Part shown: positions 8,923 through 17,501 of the stretch, in pieces
Position numbering within the stretch: position 1 is the stretch's first letter
Layout: each line of letters opens with the position of its first letter
Assembly (NCBI GenBank): GCA_963823755.1
Contig: CAWGMP010000002.1
Span: 62,001-126,000, forward strand
Reading direction: 5' to 3'
Source of the DNA: GCA-003244245 sp963823755
GTDB taxonomy: Bacteria > Actinomycetota > Actinomycetes > Mycobacteriales > Pseudonocardiaceae
DNA length: 64,000 nt
Notes under the pieces: generated by a model
Databases searched by the model: none
The model's input: only the letters and a program-made list of their open reading frames with translations
What the model was told of the DNA's origin: nothing
Position numbers and translations under genes: made by a program

Positions 8923-10131
8923 TCAGGACAGACCCCACAGCTTCAGATAGTTGGCGGCGAAATCCGTCCCGCCATACCAGGTTGACGGGTTCTGACTGAG
9001 GTCGAGAGAACCGATATTGGTGGAAGTGAACGCGCGGAAACCGATCTTCTCATCGGCGAGTGCCACGTGGCCGGTCAGCGCGCGGAGCACCTCGTCCATG
9101 CTCGCCCAGCCAACCCACGCACCATCGACACCAACATTCCCCGTCCACCGGGGCGCGCTGGCGTTTTTCATGTCCTGAAGCTGCGCCCGGTCACCATTGG
9201 AGCTGACCAGCTTGACCCGTCCGGTGGCATTCGCGGCGGCCAGCGCGGGCACGATCAGCGGAGAAGCGGTATCGAACACCGGCACGATGTAGTTCACCCC
9301 CGGATCGGCCGCCGCCGCGGTGGCGATACCGGGGATCTGCGTGCCCCACTGCGCGATGGGCGCATCGGATACCTTGACGGTGCAGCGAGGACAGTATTGG
9401 CGCATCTCTGCGGTGAAACCATGTGCTTCCAAAGTGGCGATGCCGACATCGGGTGCGTTGACGAACACCGCGTTCGCCCGACCGCCGGAGTCGTGGATGA
9501 CGATGTCAGCCATAGTCACACCAATGCAGGTGTAGCACGGACTGACGTAGGCGAACACACCGGAGTTGGTCGCGCTGGCCGGAGGCGCGCCCGGGTCGGT
9601 GACGAACAACTGGACCACCGGGATACCGGCAGAGTGGGCCTGCTGGAGCGGGGCGGCGATGTCCGCGGTGGTAAAGCCGACCGTGATGACTGCACTGGCA
9701 TGTTGAGCGATCGCCTGGGAGATCTGGCGAGCCACATCCGCCGCACTGCCAGCCGGGTTCGACTGCAGCGCGGTCATCCCGGCCTTACCGGCCGCCGCGC
9801 TGATGCCATCCTTGATCGTCTTGATGAACCCGTTGATGTCCTTGGTGATGACCGCGACGCGTTTGCCCCGCTCACCAGCGCCGACGGTGAACGAGGGTGC
9901 CAAGGACAGTTGCCAGGCCACCGGCCGCTCCGCCGCACTCACCGCGGCAGCGACGGTGACCGCGCCGATCACCGACGGCCCGCTCGGCGACGGCCCGGTC
10001 CCCGACGACGTCCCGCTGGTGCCCGCACACCCACTAAGCGCAAGACCACCACCCAAGACGACAGCACCCACGCCCGCCCACCACGGCGCCCACCCACCCA
10101 GCCGCACCGCGCACACCCGCGTCCATCTCAT
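8923..10131 (-). CDS. Sugar ABC transporter substrate-binding lipoprotein
   Basis: Type I periplasmic-binding-fold protein (Peripla_BP_4-like) anchored outside the membrane by lipidation. The N-terminus is basic, then a hydrophobic helix ends in the lipobox LALSGC. The mature part contains KRVAVITKDINGFIKTIKDG and VNYIVPVFDTASPLIVPAL, in keeping with a sugar or small-polyol binder. ATG 10131 (MRWTRVCAV) gives a normal signal-peptide length; in-frame GTG/ATG codons 18-36 bases upstream are alternatives. First gene of the importer operon. Two Cys-X2-Cys pairs (SPCYTCIG and QYCPRCTV) are unusual for this family and could form disulfides. Confidence 0.85.
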   Translation of the reverse strand: MRWTRVCAVRLGGWAPWWAGVGAVVLGGGLALSGCAGTSGTSSGTGPSPSGPSVIGAVTVAAAVSAAERPVAWQLSLAPSFTVGAGERGKRVAVITKDINGFIKTIKDGISAAAGKAGMTALQSNPAGSAADVARQISQAIAQHASAVITVGFTTADIAAPLQQAHSAGIPVVQLFVTDPGAPPASATNSGVFAYVSPCYTCIGVTMADIVIHDSGGRANAVFVNAPDVGIATLEAHGFTAEMRQYCPRCTVKVSDAPIAQWGTQIPGIATAAAADPGVNYIVPVFDTASPLIVPALAAANATGRVKLVSSNGDRAQLQDMKNASAPRWTGNVGVDGAWVGWASMDEVLRALTGHVALADEKIGFRAFTSTNIGSLDLSQNPSTWYGGTDFAANYLKLWGLS

Positions 10132-10278
10132 CGGGATGGCCGTTCCCTTCACCAGTTCCTCTGTCATCGGGTCGGCGCGACCCCAACCGCTCGGCGCGCT
10201 GGCTCCTGACGCAGTGGTCGTCTGCCACAACCCGGTAGTTCCCGCCGAAAAAAGCTGACACGCATGCGGGACCCCTTA

Positions 10279-10298
10279 GCTCAAACGCACGCTTGAGC
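10279..10298. promoter_or_regulatory. Inverted repeat upstream of the sugar importer operon
   Basis: GCTCAA, eight spacer bases, TTGAGC. It lies ~150 bp upstream of the binding-protein start and is a plausible operator for a sugar-responsive repressor. No regulator gene is adjacent, so the cognate protein is unknown. Confidence 0.35.
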
Positions 10299-10395
10299 AC
10301 ACAGTCACCCCCGATGAGCATCGTAGGCAGACTAGATGATCTATTCTAAGGGGTAGGAGCGGTCTGGCGTGTCGTGATCAGTTGCCACACGAAGG

Positions 10396-10793
10396 GTGTC
10401 CAAGATCGGCGTTTCTCACCCAACGTCGAACCCGGAGGCCCTCGTGGACGCCGATCTGGACACCCTCGCCACCGCACTCTATGTCACGATCGATGACCTG
10501 TTGCCGATGACGCCGCAGCACGCGCCGTGGCACCCGGCGATCGGATTCACCCCCCCCAGATCTCCGATGCACAGCTGGTGACGCTGGCAGTGATGCAGGC
10601 CCTGCTGGGATTCACCAGCAAGACCCGCTGGTTGCGCTTCGCCACCACCCTGTGGGGCTCGAAAACTCGATGCAGCGTCCTGACTTGCTGGCCGGGCCGT
10701 ATCGATCACCCAGGTCAGCGGCACAAACCGACTTCTGGAACCACAGGCAGAGCACGCCAGTCACAGCAGGTCAAGGTGTACGCCGACTTCTAG
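10396..10793 (+). pseudogene. IS982-like transposase remnant
   Basis: The N-terminal portion matches IS982/IS4-type transposases: LDTLATALYVTIDDLL (start probably GTG 10444), then in another frame ISDAQLVTLAVMQALLGF followed by RWLRFATTLWG. The two parts are out of frame and no catalytic domain follows. Near the end are two copies of an IS-terminus-like motif (10728-10745 and 10783-10800). Confidence 0.6.
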
Positions 10794-10803
10794 AACCCCA
10801 CGG

Positions 10804-10902
10804 GTGGTCGGGTTTGAGTGTGTCATTTTGATCTTTATGGCTGGTCAGCGTCTGAGATGAATGTCCAGGTCAGGGCATGTGACGGACTTTTGGCACCTTA
10901 CA
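10804..10902 (+). repeat. Right-end fragment of the dispersed 702-bp element (copy A)
   Basis: About 99 bp matching the right terminal part of the full-length elements at 40471 and 50227, ending in GGCACCTTACA. It abuts a truncated integrase-type transposase. Confidence 0.7.
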
Positions 10903-10924
10903 GGGGATAGGTCCCTTTTGTGGC

Positions 10925-11210
10925 GACTAGGTGGTGATGCCAGCGCAGGATCGTGCCCGGCGTGACCACGGCGATGCCCCCGCAGCATCCTGGGCAGAGT
11001 CTAGACCAGCGCGGCGAACAGTGCTCGATCCACCCAGTCCAGTCGGGGTTTGGGGGTGGCTTTGCGCAGCACAGCGACGTCGGGACGCAGCACTGGGAGT
11101 TCGACGTCCTTAGACGCTGATGAGCGGCCGAGTCACAACAACAGGTTCCGCGGCCGCAAGAAGATCACGTAAAGAGACGCAACGACACGGCTCACGATCA
11201 TGCACTGACG
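10925..11210 (-). pseudogene. Integrase-type transposase, N-terminal remnant
   Basis: The minus strand reads RVVASLYVIFLRPRNLLL, then past stop codons SKDVELPVLRPDVAVLRK and DWVDRALFAAL, then a stretch close to VTPGTILRWHHHLVA. These match the conserved N-terminus of actinobacterial integrase-core transposases, with several stops and shifts. The remnant stops where repeat copy A begins. Confidence 0.5.
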
Positions 11211-11271
11211 GCCGAATACACCGACCACCCAGCTCCAGAGAGACAGGCCGACTTCTGGAACTTCACAGGCA

Positions 11272-11386
11272 CTACGGCTGGCCCGTTCGACGGTGGTCAC
11301 GGTCTGCAGCAGGAGTTGGTCCACACGACCAGCGGGGATGCTCTGAGGTGTCCCTCGCTCCAGGAGCAGGAGCCAAACAGGAGCCG
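11272..11386 (+). repeat. Internal fragment of the dispersed repeat (long variant)
   Basis: Matches the internal stretch seen at 16340-16470 and 33985-34100 (CGGCTGGCCCGTT, then CAGCAGGAGTTGGT, then CAGGAGCAGGAGC) and breaks off on both sides. Confidence 0.6.
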
Positions 11387-11665
11387 TGACGCCTCCTCCC
11401 GGTCTTGTGCACCCGCACGGCCCGCCCGACCTTGGCGCGGGGGAACAGCTCGCCCTGCCGGTCGCAGTACTCGCACGCCTGGCCGCGGCGTCCCGTGCTC
11501 ACGGCAGCCTCACACCACCTCAGTGCGCCCGCCGGTCCTTGTGCCCGGCTGGACGTCTGTTCCGATCGCGGCTTTGTTCGGTTTTCCGCGTGAACTCTCC
11601 ATCACACCTCATGTTTGACACGCGAGCGGTGCACAGATGAGGATCTGCGACGCAGGACATCCACA
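11387..11665. other. Intergenic, no gene seen
   Basis: Short overlapping frames only. A purine-rich leader leads into the hydrolase ribosome binding site. Confidence 0.4.
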
Positions 11666-11676
11666 GGGGGAGGGGG
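11666..11676 (+). promoter_or_regulatory. Strong ribosome binding site of the hydrolase gene
   Basis: GGGGGAGGGGG six bases before ATG 11683, an unusually purine-rich site that fixes the start. Confidence 0.6.
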
Positions 11677-11682
11677 CAGTCG

Positions 11683-12996
11683 ATGGCCGAGGAGACGTTC
11701 GACATCACCGTCGAGGGCGCGACAGCGCTGGGCACGGAGCTCATGCAGGTCTTCAACCCACGGAGGGCGCAACCCGGTGCACAGGCTGCCCCAGAGCCCG
11801 AGGACACCTGGGAGCTTGAGGGCGGGACGGCGTGGGTCTGGCGCGTTCCCGGCAGCGAGGGGCTGACGAACCCGGTGATCATCGCAGATGGGTTCAGTGG
11901 TGGGGCGAGCAAGCTGGGGGAGTGGGCGGGGTTGTGGGCGCAGTCAGACATCGAGGGTGTCTACCCCTGGGGTACGAAGCTGCACGAGAAGGAGCGCGAC
12001 GTCATCGTCGTGGGCTACGACTCGCGCTGCGCACCGATCCGCGATAACGCCGAGGTCGCGATCGAGTGCATTCAGCGGGCGACTGCGGAGCGGACCGGTG
12101 ACAAGCCGCTGGTCGTCGGCGGGCTGAGCATGGGTGGCCTGGTGACTCGTTACGCGCTCGCCAAGCTCGAAAAACAGGACCCCGAGCATGAGGTCGGGAC
12201 GTATTTCTCCTACGACAGTCCGCACCAGGGAGCCTGGATCCCGATCAGCCTGCAGGTCTTCGCGCACTTCCTCGCGGGGTTGGGTGACCTGCTTGGGGTT
12301 CCCCCTGCGGAAAACGAGGAGAAGAAAAAGCAGCTCAGGGCGCTGTCGGATCTGATCAATAGCACGGCGGCGCGCGAACTGCTGTGGAAGCACACCGCGA
12401 CGCACAAGGACCTCGACGCTCAGTTCGATCCCGATCCGGCGCGGGGTGAGTTCCTCAGCGCGCTAGCAGCGCTCGAGTCCACTCCGAGCACTCCAAAGAA
12501 GCTCGGTGTCGCGAACGGTCGGGGGGACGGTGAGCCCCTCCTCGGCGTGACGCCCGGCGTGCCGAACCTCGTGTGGCCGCGCAAGCTCATCCCCGGCACG
12601 CTCATCTATGGGCCGGGCGCGACGCTCTACGCGCAAAACGAGGGCAACGGTCAGCTTGTGGCCAAGCTGCACAAGGCGGCTTTGGCGGGTGAGATCGCGG
12701 TGACGACGACCGGGATACCGGCGCTCGACGGTGCGCCCGGCGGAACGCTGGACAGCTTCGGACTCGCCGGTCAAGCGCTCACAGACGCGGGGTACCAGGC
12801 GAGCGTGGCGTTCCCCGACGTGTGCTTCGTGCCGGTCGCCAGCGCCGTGGACCTCGCCGAGCCGAGCGACCCGTTCAAGCCGATCGACGAGATAGTGGGC
12901 AAAAGCTTCCTGCACGAGTACAAGGTCGCGTCGCACAACGAGCGCCACACGCTCTTGACGCAGGAGCTGTGCGACTGGCTCACCGAGCAGTTCTAA
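11683..12996 (+). CDS. Alpha/beta-hydrolase (lipase/esterase-like)
   Basis: A 437-residue protein with an alpha/beta-hydrolase nucleophile elbow, GGLSMGG, placing the serine at residue 149, followed by LVTRYALAKLE as in PGAP1/lipase-like hydrolases. FVPVASAVDL and the late SHNERHTLL are candidate regions for the acid and histidine of the triad. The early sequence TNPVIIADGFSGGAS is compatible with the first strand and oxyanion loop. No signal peptide is seen, so it is probably cytoplasmic. It stands alone between mobile-element relics and has a strong ribosome binding site. The substrate is unknown. Confidence 0.75.
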   Translation: MAEETFDITVEGATALGTELMQVFNPRRAQPGAQAAPEPEDTWELEGGTAWVWRVPGSEGLTNPVIIADGFSGGASKLGEWAGLWAQSDIEGVYPWGTKLHEKERDVIVVGYDSRCAPIRDNAEVAIECIQRATAERTGDKPLVVGGLSMGGLVTRYALAKLEKQDPEHEVGTYFSYDSPHQGAWIPISLQVFAHFLAGLGDLLGVPPAENEEKKKQLRALSDLINSTAARELLWKHTATHKDLDAQFDPDPARGEFLSALAALESTPSTPKKLGVANGRGDGEPLLGVTPGVPNLVWPRKLIPGTLIYGPGATLYAQNEGNGQLVAKLHKAALAGEIAVTTTGIPALDGAPGGTLDSFGLAGQALTDAGYQASVAFPDVCFVPVASAVDLAEPSDPFKPIDEIVGKSFLHEYKVASHNERHTLLTQELCDWLTEQF

Positions 12997-13167
12997 CCTA
13001 CCCCAGCGGCGCAGATCCGCGAGCGCCCCTCGGCTCCTTGCGTCACAGAATTTGCGCCATGCACTGAAGATGGCCCAGTTCTCCTTCGCCGGCTCTCCTT
13101 CGCCGGCGTGTGAATATATAGGGCGCTCCTGCTGTTCCCGTGGGTCGTGTAAACGCCTGCACTGCGC

Positions 13168-13346
13168 CAAAACTCGATGCAGGGCCTGTGATCAGGTGTC
13201 TCTCTGGCCGAGCTAGGCTGCTCATCGGTACTCGTTGATCACGCCTGGGAGGAGTCGATGACGTCGGATCGGGGTTGTCGAGCAGGGTCACCGTGGGTGG
13301 TGGGTGTTGTCGAGGTTTGTCAACTAGCCGTGTGGAGGTGAGGACC
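13168..13346. repeat. Direct repeat, copy 1 (~178 bp)
   Basis: Starts CAAAACTCGATGCAGG and ends GCCGTGTGGAGGTGAGGAC. A second copy at 14422-14598 is similar along its whole length in the same orientation. The two bracket a transposase stump and the DUF4186 relic. Shorter fragments (GGCTCGAAAACTCGATGCAG) recur near 10656 and 44967. Confidence 0.65.
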
Positions 13347-13594
13347 CCGCAGATCACAGTCGAAGCCCCGAGCAGCGCGCCATGCCCGATAGCGGATCCC
13401 CTGGACACGGCTTGCCCGAGTCGGCCGGACGTAGGCCCGACGTTCGGTGGGGGCTTCCCCTTTGGCCTACGCTGGCACCCTCACAGCGGCCCAAGAGGAT
13501 GTTGTATCCCTTTTGAGGTGGCCAGGAACCTTATTCACAAGGTTTAGAAGTAGAACTTGAAGAATGCCAGGTCGACGACGGTCCGGATGACGCT

Positions 13595-13614
13595 TGTGGG
13601 GTTCCAGAAGTCGG
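13595..13614 (-). repeat. IS-terminus-like motif
   Basis: Reverse complement of the CCGACTTCTGGAAC-type motif found at 10728, 10783 and 11248. It lies just past the stop codon of the integrase C-terminal stump, so it is probably the right end of that IS. Confidence 0.45.
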
Positions 13615-13636
13615 CCACCTGTGCTGGGCAGCGGCT

Positions 13637-13834
13637 TTAAGCTGCCCGTTCGTACTCGTTGATCAAGCCACCCAGAACTGGCCGATGCGTGATGCGTTCC
13701 TGGCTGAGCTCTGCCACGGGGTGGGTGGGTTGTGGTGGGCGAAGGTCGCGGGCGCGGTGCGGTCGTCGACTGTTGTAGTGGCGGATGTACTCCGAGAGCA
13801 GCACACGCAGGGGTCGCTGGCTGAAGATCAGCAT
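13637..13834 (-). pseudogene. Integrase-core transposase, C-terminal stump
   Basis: The last ~60 residues of an integrase-type transposase: LSEYIRHYNSRRPHRA and the characteristic ending GGLINEYERAA. Everything upstream, including the DDE core, is missing. Confidence 0.65.
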
Positions 13835-13978
13835 GCGATCGGTGAGTTCGGCTCGGAGGGTGCGGACGGGCGAACTGTTTCGCCGAGCGGGCTGTCGCTG
13901 GTCGTCGGAGTCTCCGCGGCGAACATCAACGACGGGCAGGCCCTGCAGCCGCTGGTCGCGGGTGGTGTTCCGATCCGG

Positions 13979-14351
13979 TCATGGCGGCGGGCGGTGGGGG
14001 GCGTACTGCCCCGTGATCCACCGGCAGATCGCTTCTACGACGTAGCCTTGCTCGGTGTCGTTGAGCGTGTGCCCGGTGGGGATGTCGTGCCAGCGCGCCA
14101 GGCAGGTGCGGCAGCACGTCGCGGTGGCGTGCTGCGCGACGAACACGGGATGCCCGCGGTAGGGCGTCTGACGGCCGTCGTTGCGCGGTTGGGCCGGGGC
14201 CAGCCTGCGCCCGATGCAGCTCCTGGGCGTGTCTGCGGACGGTCGTGATGCCGCGCAGGTCGACCACCGCGCGGTCCCGGCCACGTAGCCGGAACTTCGC
14301 GCGGAAGTGGTGCTGCCCGATCCGGTGCAGCCTGGCGTCCAACTCGTCCAT
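13979..14351 (-). pseudogene. DUF4186-family protein, frameshifted
   Basis: The start ATG 14351 gives MDELDARLHRIGQHHF and then FRAKFRLRGRDRAVVDLRG and TVRRHAQEL. Near 14216 the frame shifts by one base and continues as IGRRLAPAQPRNDGRQTPY, GHPVFVAQHATATCC and YVVEAICRWITGQY, all hallmarks of DUF4186. The function of this conserved family is unknown. It sits between the two ~178-bp direct repeats. One inserted C between CTG and ATC explains the break. Confidence 0.7.
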
Positions 14352-14421
14352 CGCCGGTGTCCAACGCCCGCGCCCGGGCCCGCCTTCCCTGCGATCACCC
14401 GGGCAGCACCCACCTTCGTGG

Positions 14422-14598
14422 CAAAACTCGATGCAGGACCTATGGCCAGGTGTTTCTCTGGTCGAGCTAGGCTGCTCCTCGACACTGGTTGATCATGTCC
14501 CTGGGGAGTCGATGATGCCGGATCGGGGCGTCGAGCAGGGTCGTCGTGGGGTAGTGGTGTCGAGGCTTGTCGGCTAGCCGTGTGGAGGTGGGGAGGAC
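14422..14598. repeat. Direct repeat, copy 2 (~178 bp)
   Basis: Partner of 13168-13346, same orientation; contains GTCGAGCTAGGCTGCTC and ends GCCGTGTGGAGGTGGGGAGG. Confidence 0.65.
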
Positions 14599-14670
14599 AA
14601 CGGTCGGGATATCACCGGGAGCTGGTGTTCGGGGTGATCGTGCTGGTGTGATCCTGGTGTGTTTGTCTAA

Positions 14671-15146
14671 GCCAGGAGCAGGAGCCAAACAGGAGCAGCG
14701 ACTGTTCCGGGACCTACTCGAACTGCTGTCAACTGCCGCCGATGGACCCGTCATGTGCAGGGGATTCTCTATTTCCGCAGGTCAGCAGAGTGTGTAGATA
14801 ACCCTGGGGGAGAAGTGGCAACTTCTCGTCAGGTCAAGGGGTCACGGTCCCTGCTCCGGGCTGCCGCGATCAAGCTCCGGTGACCCAGTCTACTGGCACG
14901 AGGGTGGCGGTGGGGCCTCACCCGGGCTGTCGGGTGAGCTTTCAGTTCCGCCTAGTGAGGATGCGGGGTGCCGCTGCTGTTAATCACGAGGGGAACCTCG
15001 CTTCCACTGGGCCTTGGACTCTTTGGCTGAACACCGTCAGGTCGCCTGCGGTCGGGTTTAAGTGTGTCGTTTTGATCTTCATGGTTGGTCAACGACTGAG
15101 ATGAATGTCCAGGTCAGGACATGTGACGGACTTTTGGCACCCTACA
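14671..15146 (+). repeat. Dispersed element, right two-thirds (copy B)
   Basis: Begins GCCAGGAGCAGGAGC, carries the conserved core ATAACCCTGGGGGAGAAGTG and hairpin, and ends GGCACCCTACA. It abuts an IS110 transposase that has lost its 5' half. Confidence 0.7.
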
Positions 15147-15959
15147 CGCACCGCGGAGAAACAACGGGTGGAAAAGCTGCTGGAGGAGCCCAGATCAAGC
15201 TGTCGGTGGTGGCCAGCGATATCTTCGGTGTTTCCGGTCGCGAGATGATGGCTGCGTTGATCAGCGGTCAGCGTGATCCGAAGGTCCTGGCGGCGATGGC
15301 CCGGGGCCGGATGCGGGCCAAGAGGTCCCAGTTGGAGGAGGCGTTCACCGGGTACTTCACCGATCATCACCGGTTGTTGTTGACCAAGATGCTGGCCCGG
15401 ATCGATGCATTGAGCGCTGATATCGCCGAGCTGGAGACCGTGATCGGGGAGATGATCGCCCCTTTCGCCGATGCGGTGGCGCGCCTGGATGAGATCCCGG
15501 GTATCGGGCCCATTGCCGCGGCCGTGGTCATCGCCGAGATCGGGGTGGACATGAGCCGATTCCCCACCGCCGGACATCTGAGCCTCCTGGGCCAAGTTCG
15601 CCCCCGGTATCAAGGAGTCCGCCGGGAAGCGCAAGGGCAAGGGCGCCACCGGGCACGGCAACCGCTACCTGGCCAAAGTCCTCGGCGAGGCCGCCGTCAC
15701 CGCCAGCAGAACCGACACCTTCCTGGGCGAGCGCTACCGGCGCATCGCCCGGCACCGCGGCAAGAAGACAGCCATCGTAGCCGTCGGCCGGTCCATGCTG
15801 GTCATCATCTGGCACCTGCTGTCCAACCCCGAGGCCCACTTCATCGACCTCGGCTCGGACTACTACGACAAGCACATCGACACCGAACGCAAGAAACGAG
15901 CCCACATCCGCCAGCTCGAAGCACTCGGCTATCGAGTCACCCTCGACCCCACAGCCTGA
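15147..15959 (+). pseudogene. IS110-family transposase, 3' part, frameshifted
   Basis: C-terminal (transposase_20) half of an IS110-type transposase: IKLSVVASDIFGVSGREMM, LDEIPGIGPIAAAVVIAEIG and FPTAGHLS. An extra C near 15584 shifts the frame; the restored reading gives WAKFAPGIKESAGKRKGKG, GHGNRYLAKVLGEAA and a normal end at 15959. The RuvC-like N-terminal half is absent, cut at the right end of repeat copy B. Confidence 0.75.
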
Positions 15960-16056
15960 CCCCTCGACAACAGGCAACGACACCTCATACCCCAACCCGG
16001 CTCCGCTGACGCTACGCCGGGTACTGAAGCACGCCGTCCCCGACATATTTTTCGGA

Positions 16057-16697
16057 TCAGCCCGCCGGTCAGATCGCGACGTCGGAGGGACGCTGGGATG
16101 GTGACGCAGGCGGTGGTAGTGACTGATGGGAGGCCGCGTGTTCCACTGACGGGAGAATCAAGGGCAGTCGAACGCCCATAATTGGATTCGCCGGAGAGGA
16201 CATGGCGTTCGTCTGGAGGGGATCGAGGTTAGCTCGGCCAGCAGCGGTAGCTCTCCACGGCTACTAAGCGTTATGCGCGCAAATTAATCGGTCTGCTACG
16301 CGGCCTGAGGATCGAGGCTCGCAGGGCGTGCAGCAGGGGCGATACGGCTGGCCCGTGCGACGGTGGTTGCGATGTGCAGCAGGAGTTGGTCACCACGGCC
16401 AGCGGGGATGCTCTGGGGTGTCCATTGTTACCAGGAGTAGGAGCGAAACAGGAGCGGCGACTGTTCCGGGATCTACCCGATCTGCTGTGAACTGCCGCCG
16501 ACGGACCTGTCATGTGCCGGGGTTTCTCTATTTCCGCAGGTCAGCGGATTGTGTGGATAACCCTGGGGGAGAAGTGGCAACTTTCCCGTCAGGTCAAGGG
16601 GTCGCCGTCCCTACTCAGGGCCGCTGCGATCACGCTCTGGTAACCCAGTCTACTGGCACCAGGGCGGCGGTGGGGCCTTACCCGGGGCTTTTCGGGT
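16057..16697 (+). repeat. Dispersed element, long variant lacking its right end (copy C)
   Basis: Parallels 32123-32272 plus 33850-34548. Starts near ATCAGCCCGCCGGTCAGATC and runs through GGAGAGGACATGGCG and the CAGGAGTAGGAGC stretch to the CGGGTGAG hairpin, then stops. It gives the uninterrupted sequence that shows where IS66 entered the other long copy. Confidence 0.65.
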
Positions 16698-16932
16698 GAG
16701 GAACCGGGGCCGCTGCGCTGGGCCGCCGTGGAGGCGGGAAAATGGGGGTCCGTGTCCGTCCGGGACGCTGGTCATAACTGTGATGCCTGTGAGCTCGTGG
16801 GTGAGGATGGTGTCGGGGGCCACTGACAGGAGTTGTCGATTGTTGCCGTGAGCACGTGGGTCAGATTCTTAAGCCCTGTGGTCCCTCCGGACGGGCGCGT
16901 GTGAGGTTCATTGGTTCGTCTGGGGAGGGTTG
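16698..16932. other. Intergenic, leader of IS110
   Basis: No gene. Probably the left flank of the IS110 element whose transposase starts at 16933. Confidence 0.4.
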
Positions 16933-17407
16933 TGTGGAGCTGTTGCATGAGCGGTGCGCGGGGCTGGATATCGGCAAGAAGGATCTCAAGGCGTGTGTGC
17001 GCACCCCCAGCCCGAGTGGCAAGCGTTCCCGCCGCCAGGAGATCCGTACGTTTGCGACCACGACGAATGCGTTGGTGGAGCTGCGGGACTGGTTGGTTGC
17101 TGAGCGGGTGACGTTGGTGGTGTTGGAGGCGACGAGGGATTACTGGCGGGGGGCGTTTTACCTGCTGGAAGACTCACTCAATGTGATCTTGGTGAATGCT
17201 GCGCACGCCAAAGGACTGCCCGGGCGCAAGACCGATGTGCCCGATGCGGCGTGGCTAACTCAGATGGGTGAGTGTGGATTGCTCAAGGCATCTTTCGTGC
17301 CCCCGGAGCCGATCCGGCAGCTTCGGGATCTTACCCGCTATCGCTCCACGCTGGCGGCGGAGCGGACCCGGGAGGCCCAGCGGTTGGAGAAGGAGTTGGA
17401 GGACGCC
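16933..17407 (+). pseudogene. IS110-family transposase, 5' part, interrupted
   Basis: DEDD/RuvC-like N-terminal domain of an IS110 transposase starting at GTG 16933 (VELLHERCAGLDIGKKD). Candidate catalytic acids are Asp in GLDIGKKD, Glu in VVLEATRDYW and Asp in KTDVPDAAWL. The reading stops at the codons for LEKELEDA, exactly where a tyrosine-recombinase element enters; the continuation (GIKLSSVATDI) resumes at 21301. Confidence 0.8.
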
Positions 17408-17501
17408 CCGTTGACTGAACTACTGGGATCGGTGTTTGTGTCGGCGCGTCGGTTCACGAGGTGTGTCGCTACGGTTCCGCATCGTGACTGGAGCAGCGGA
17501 T

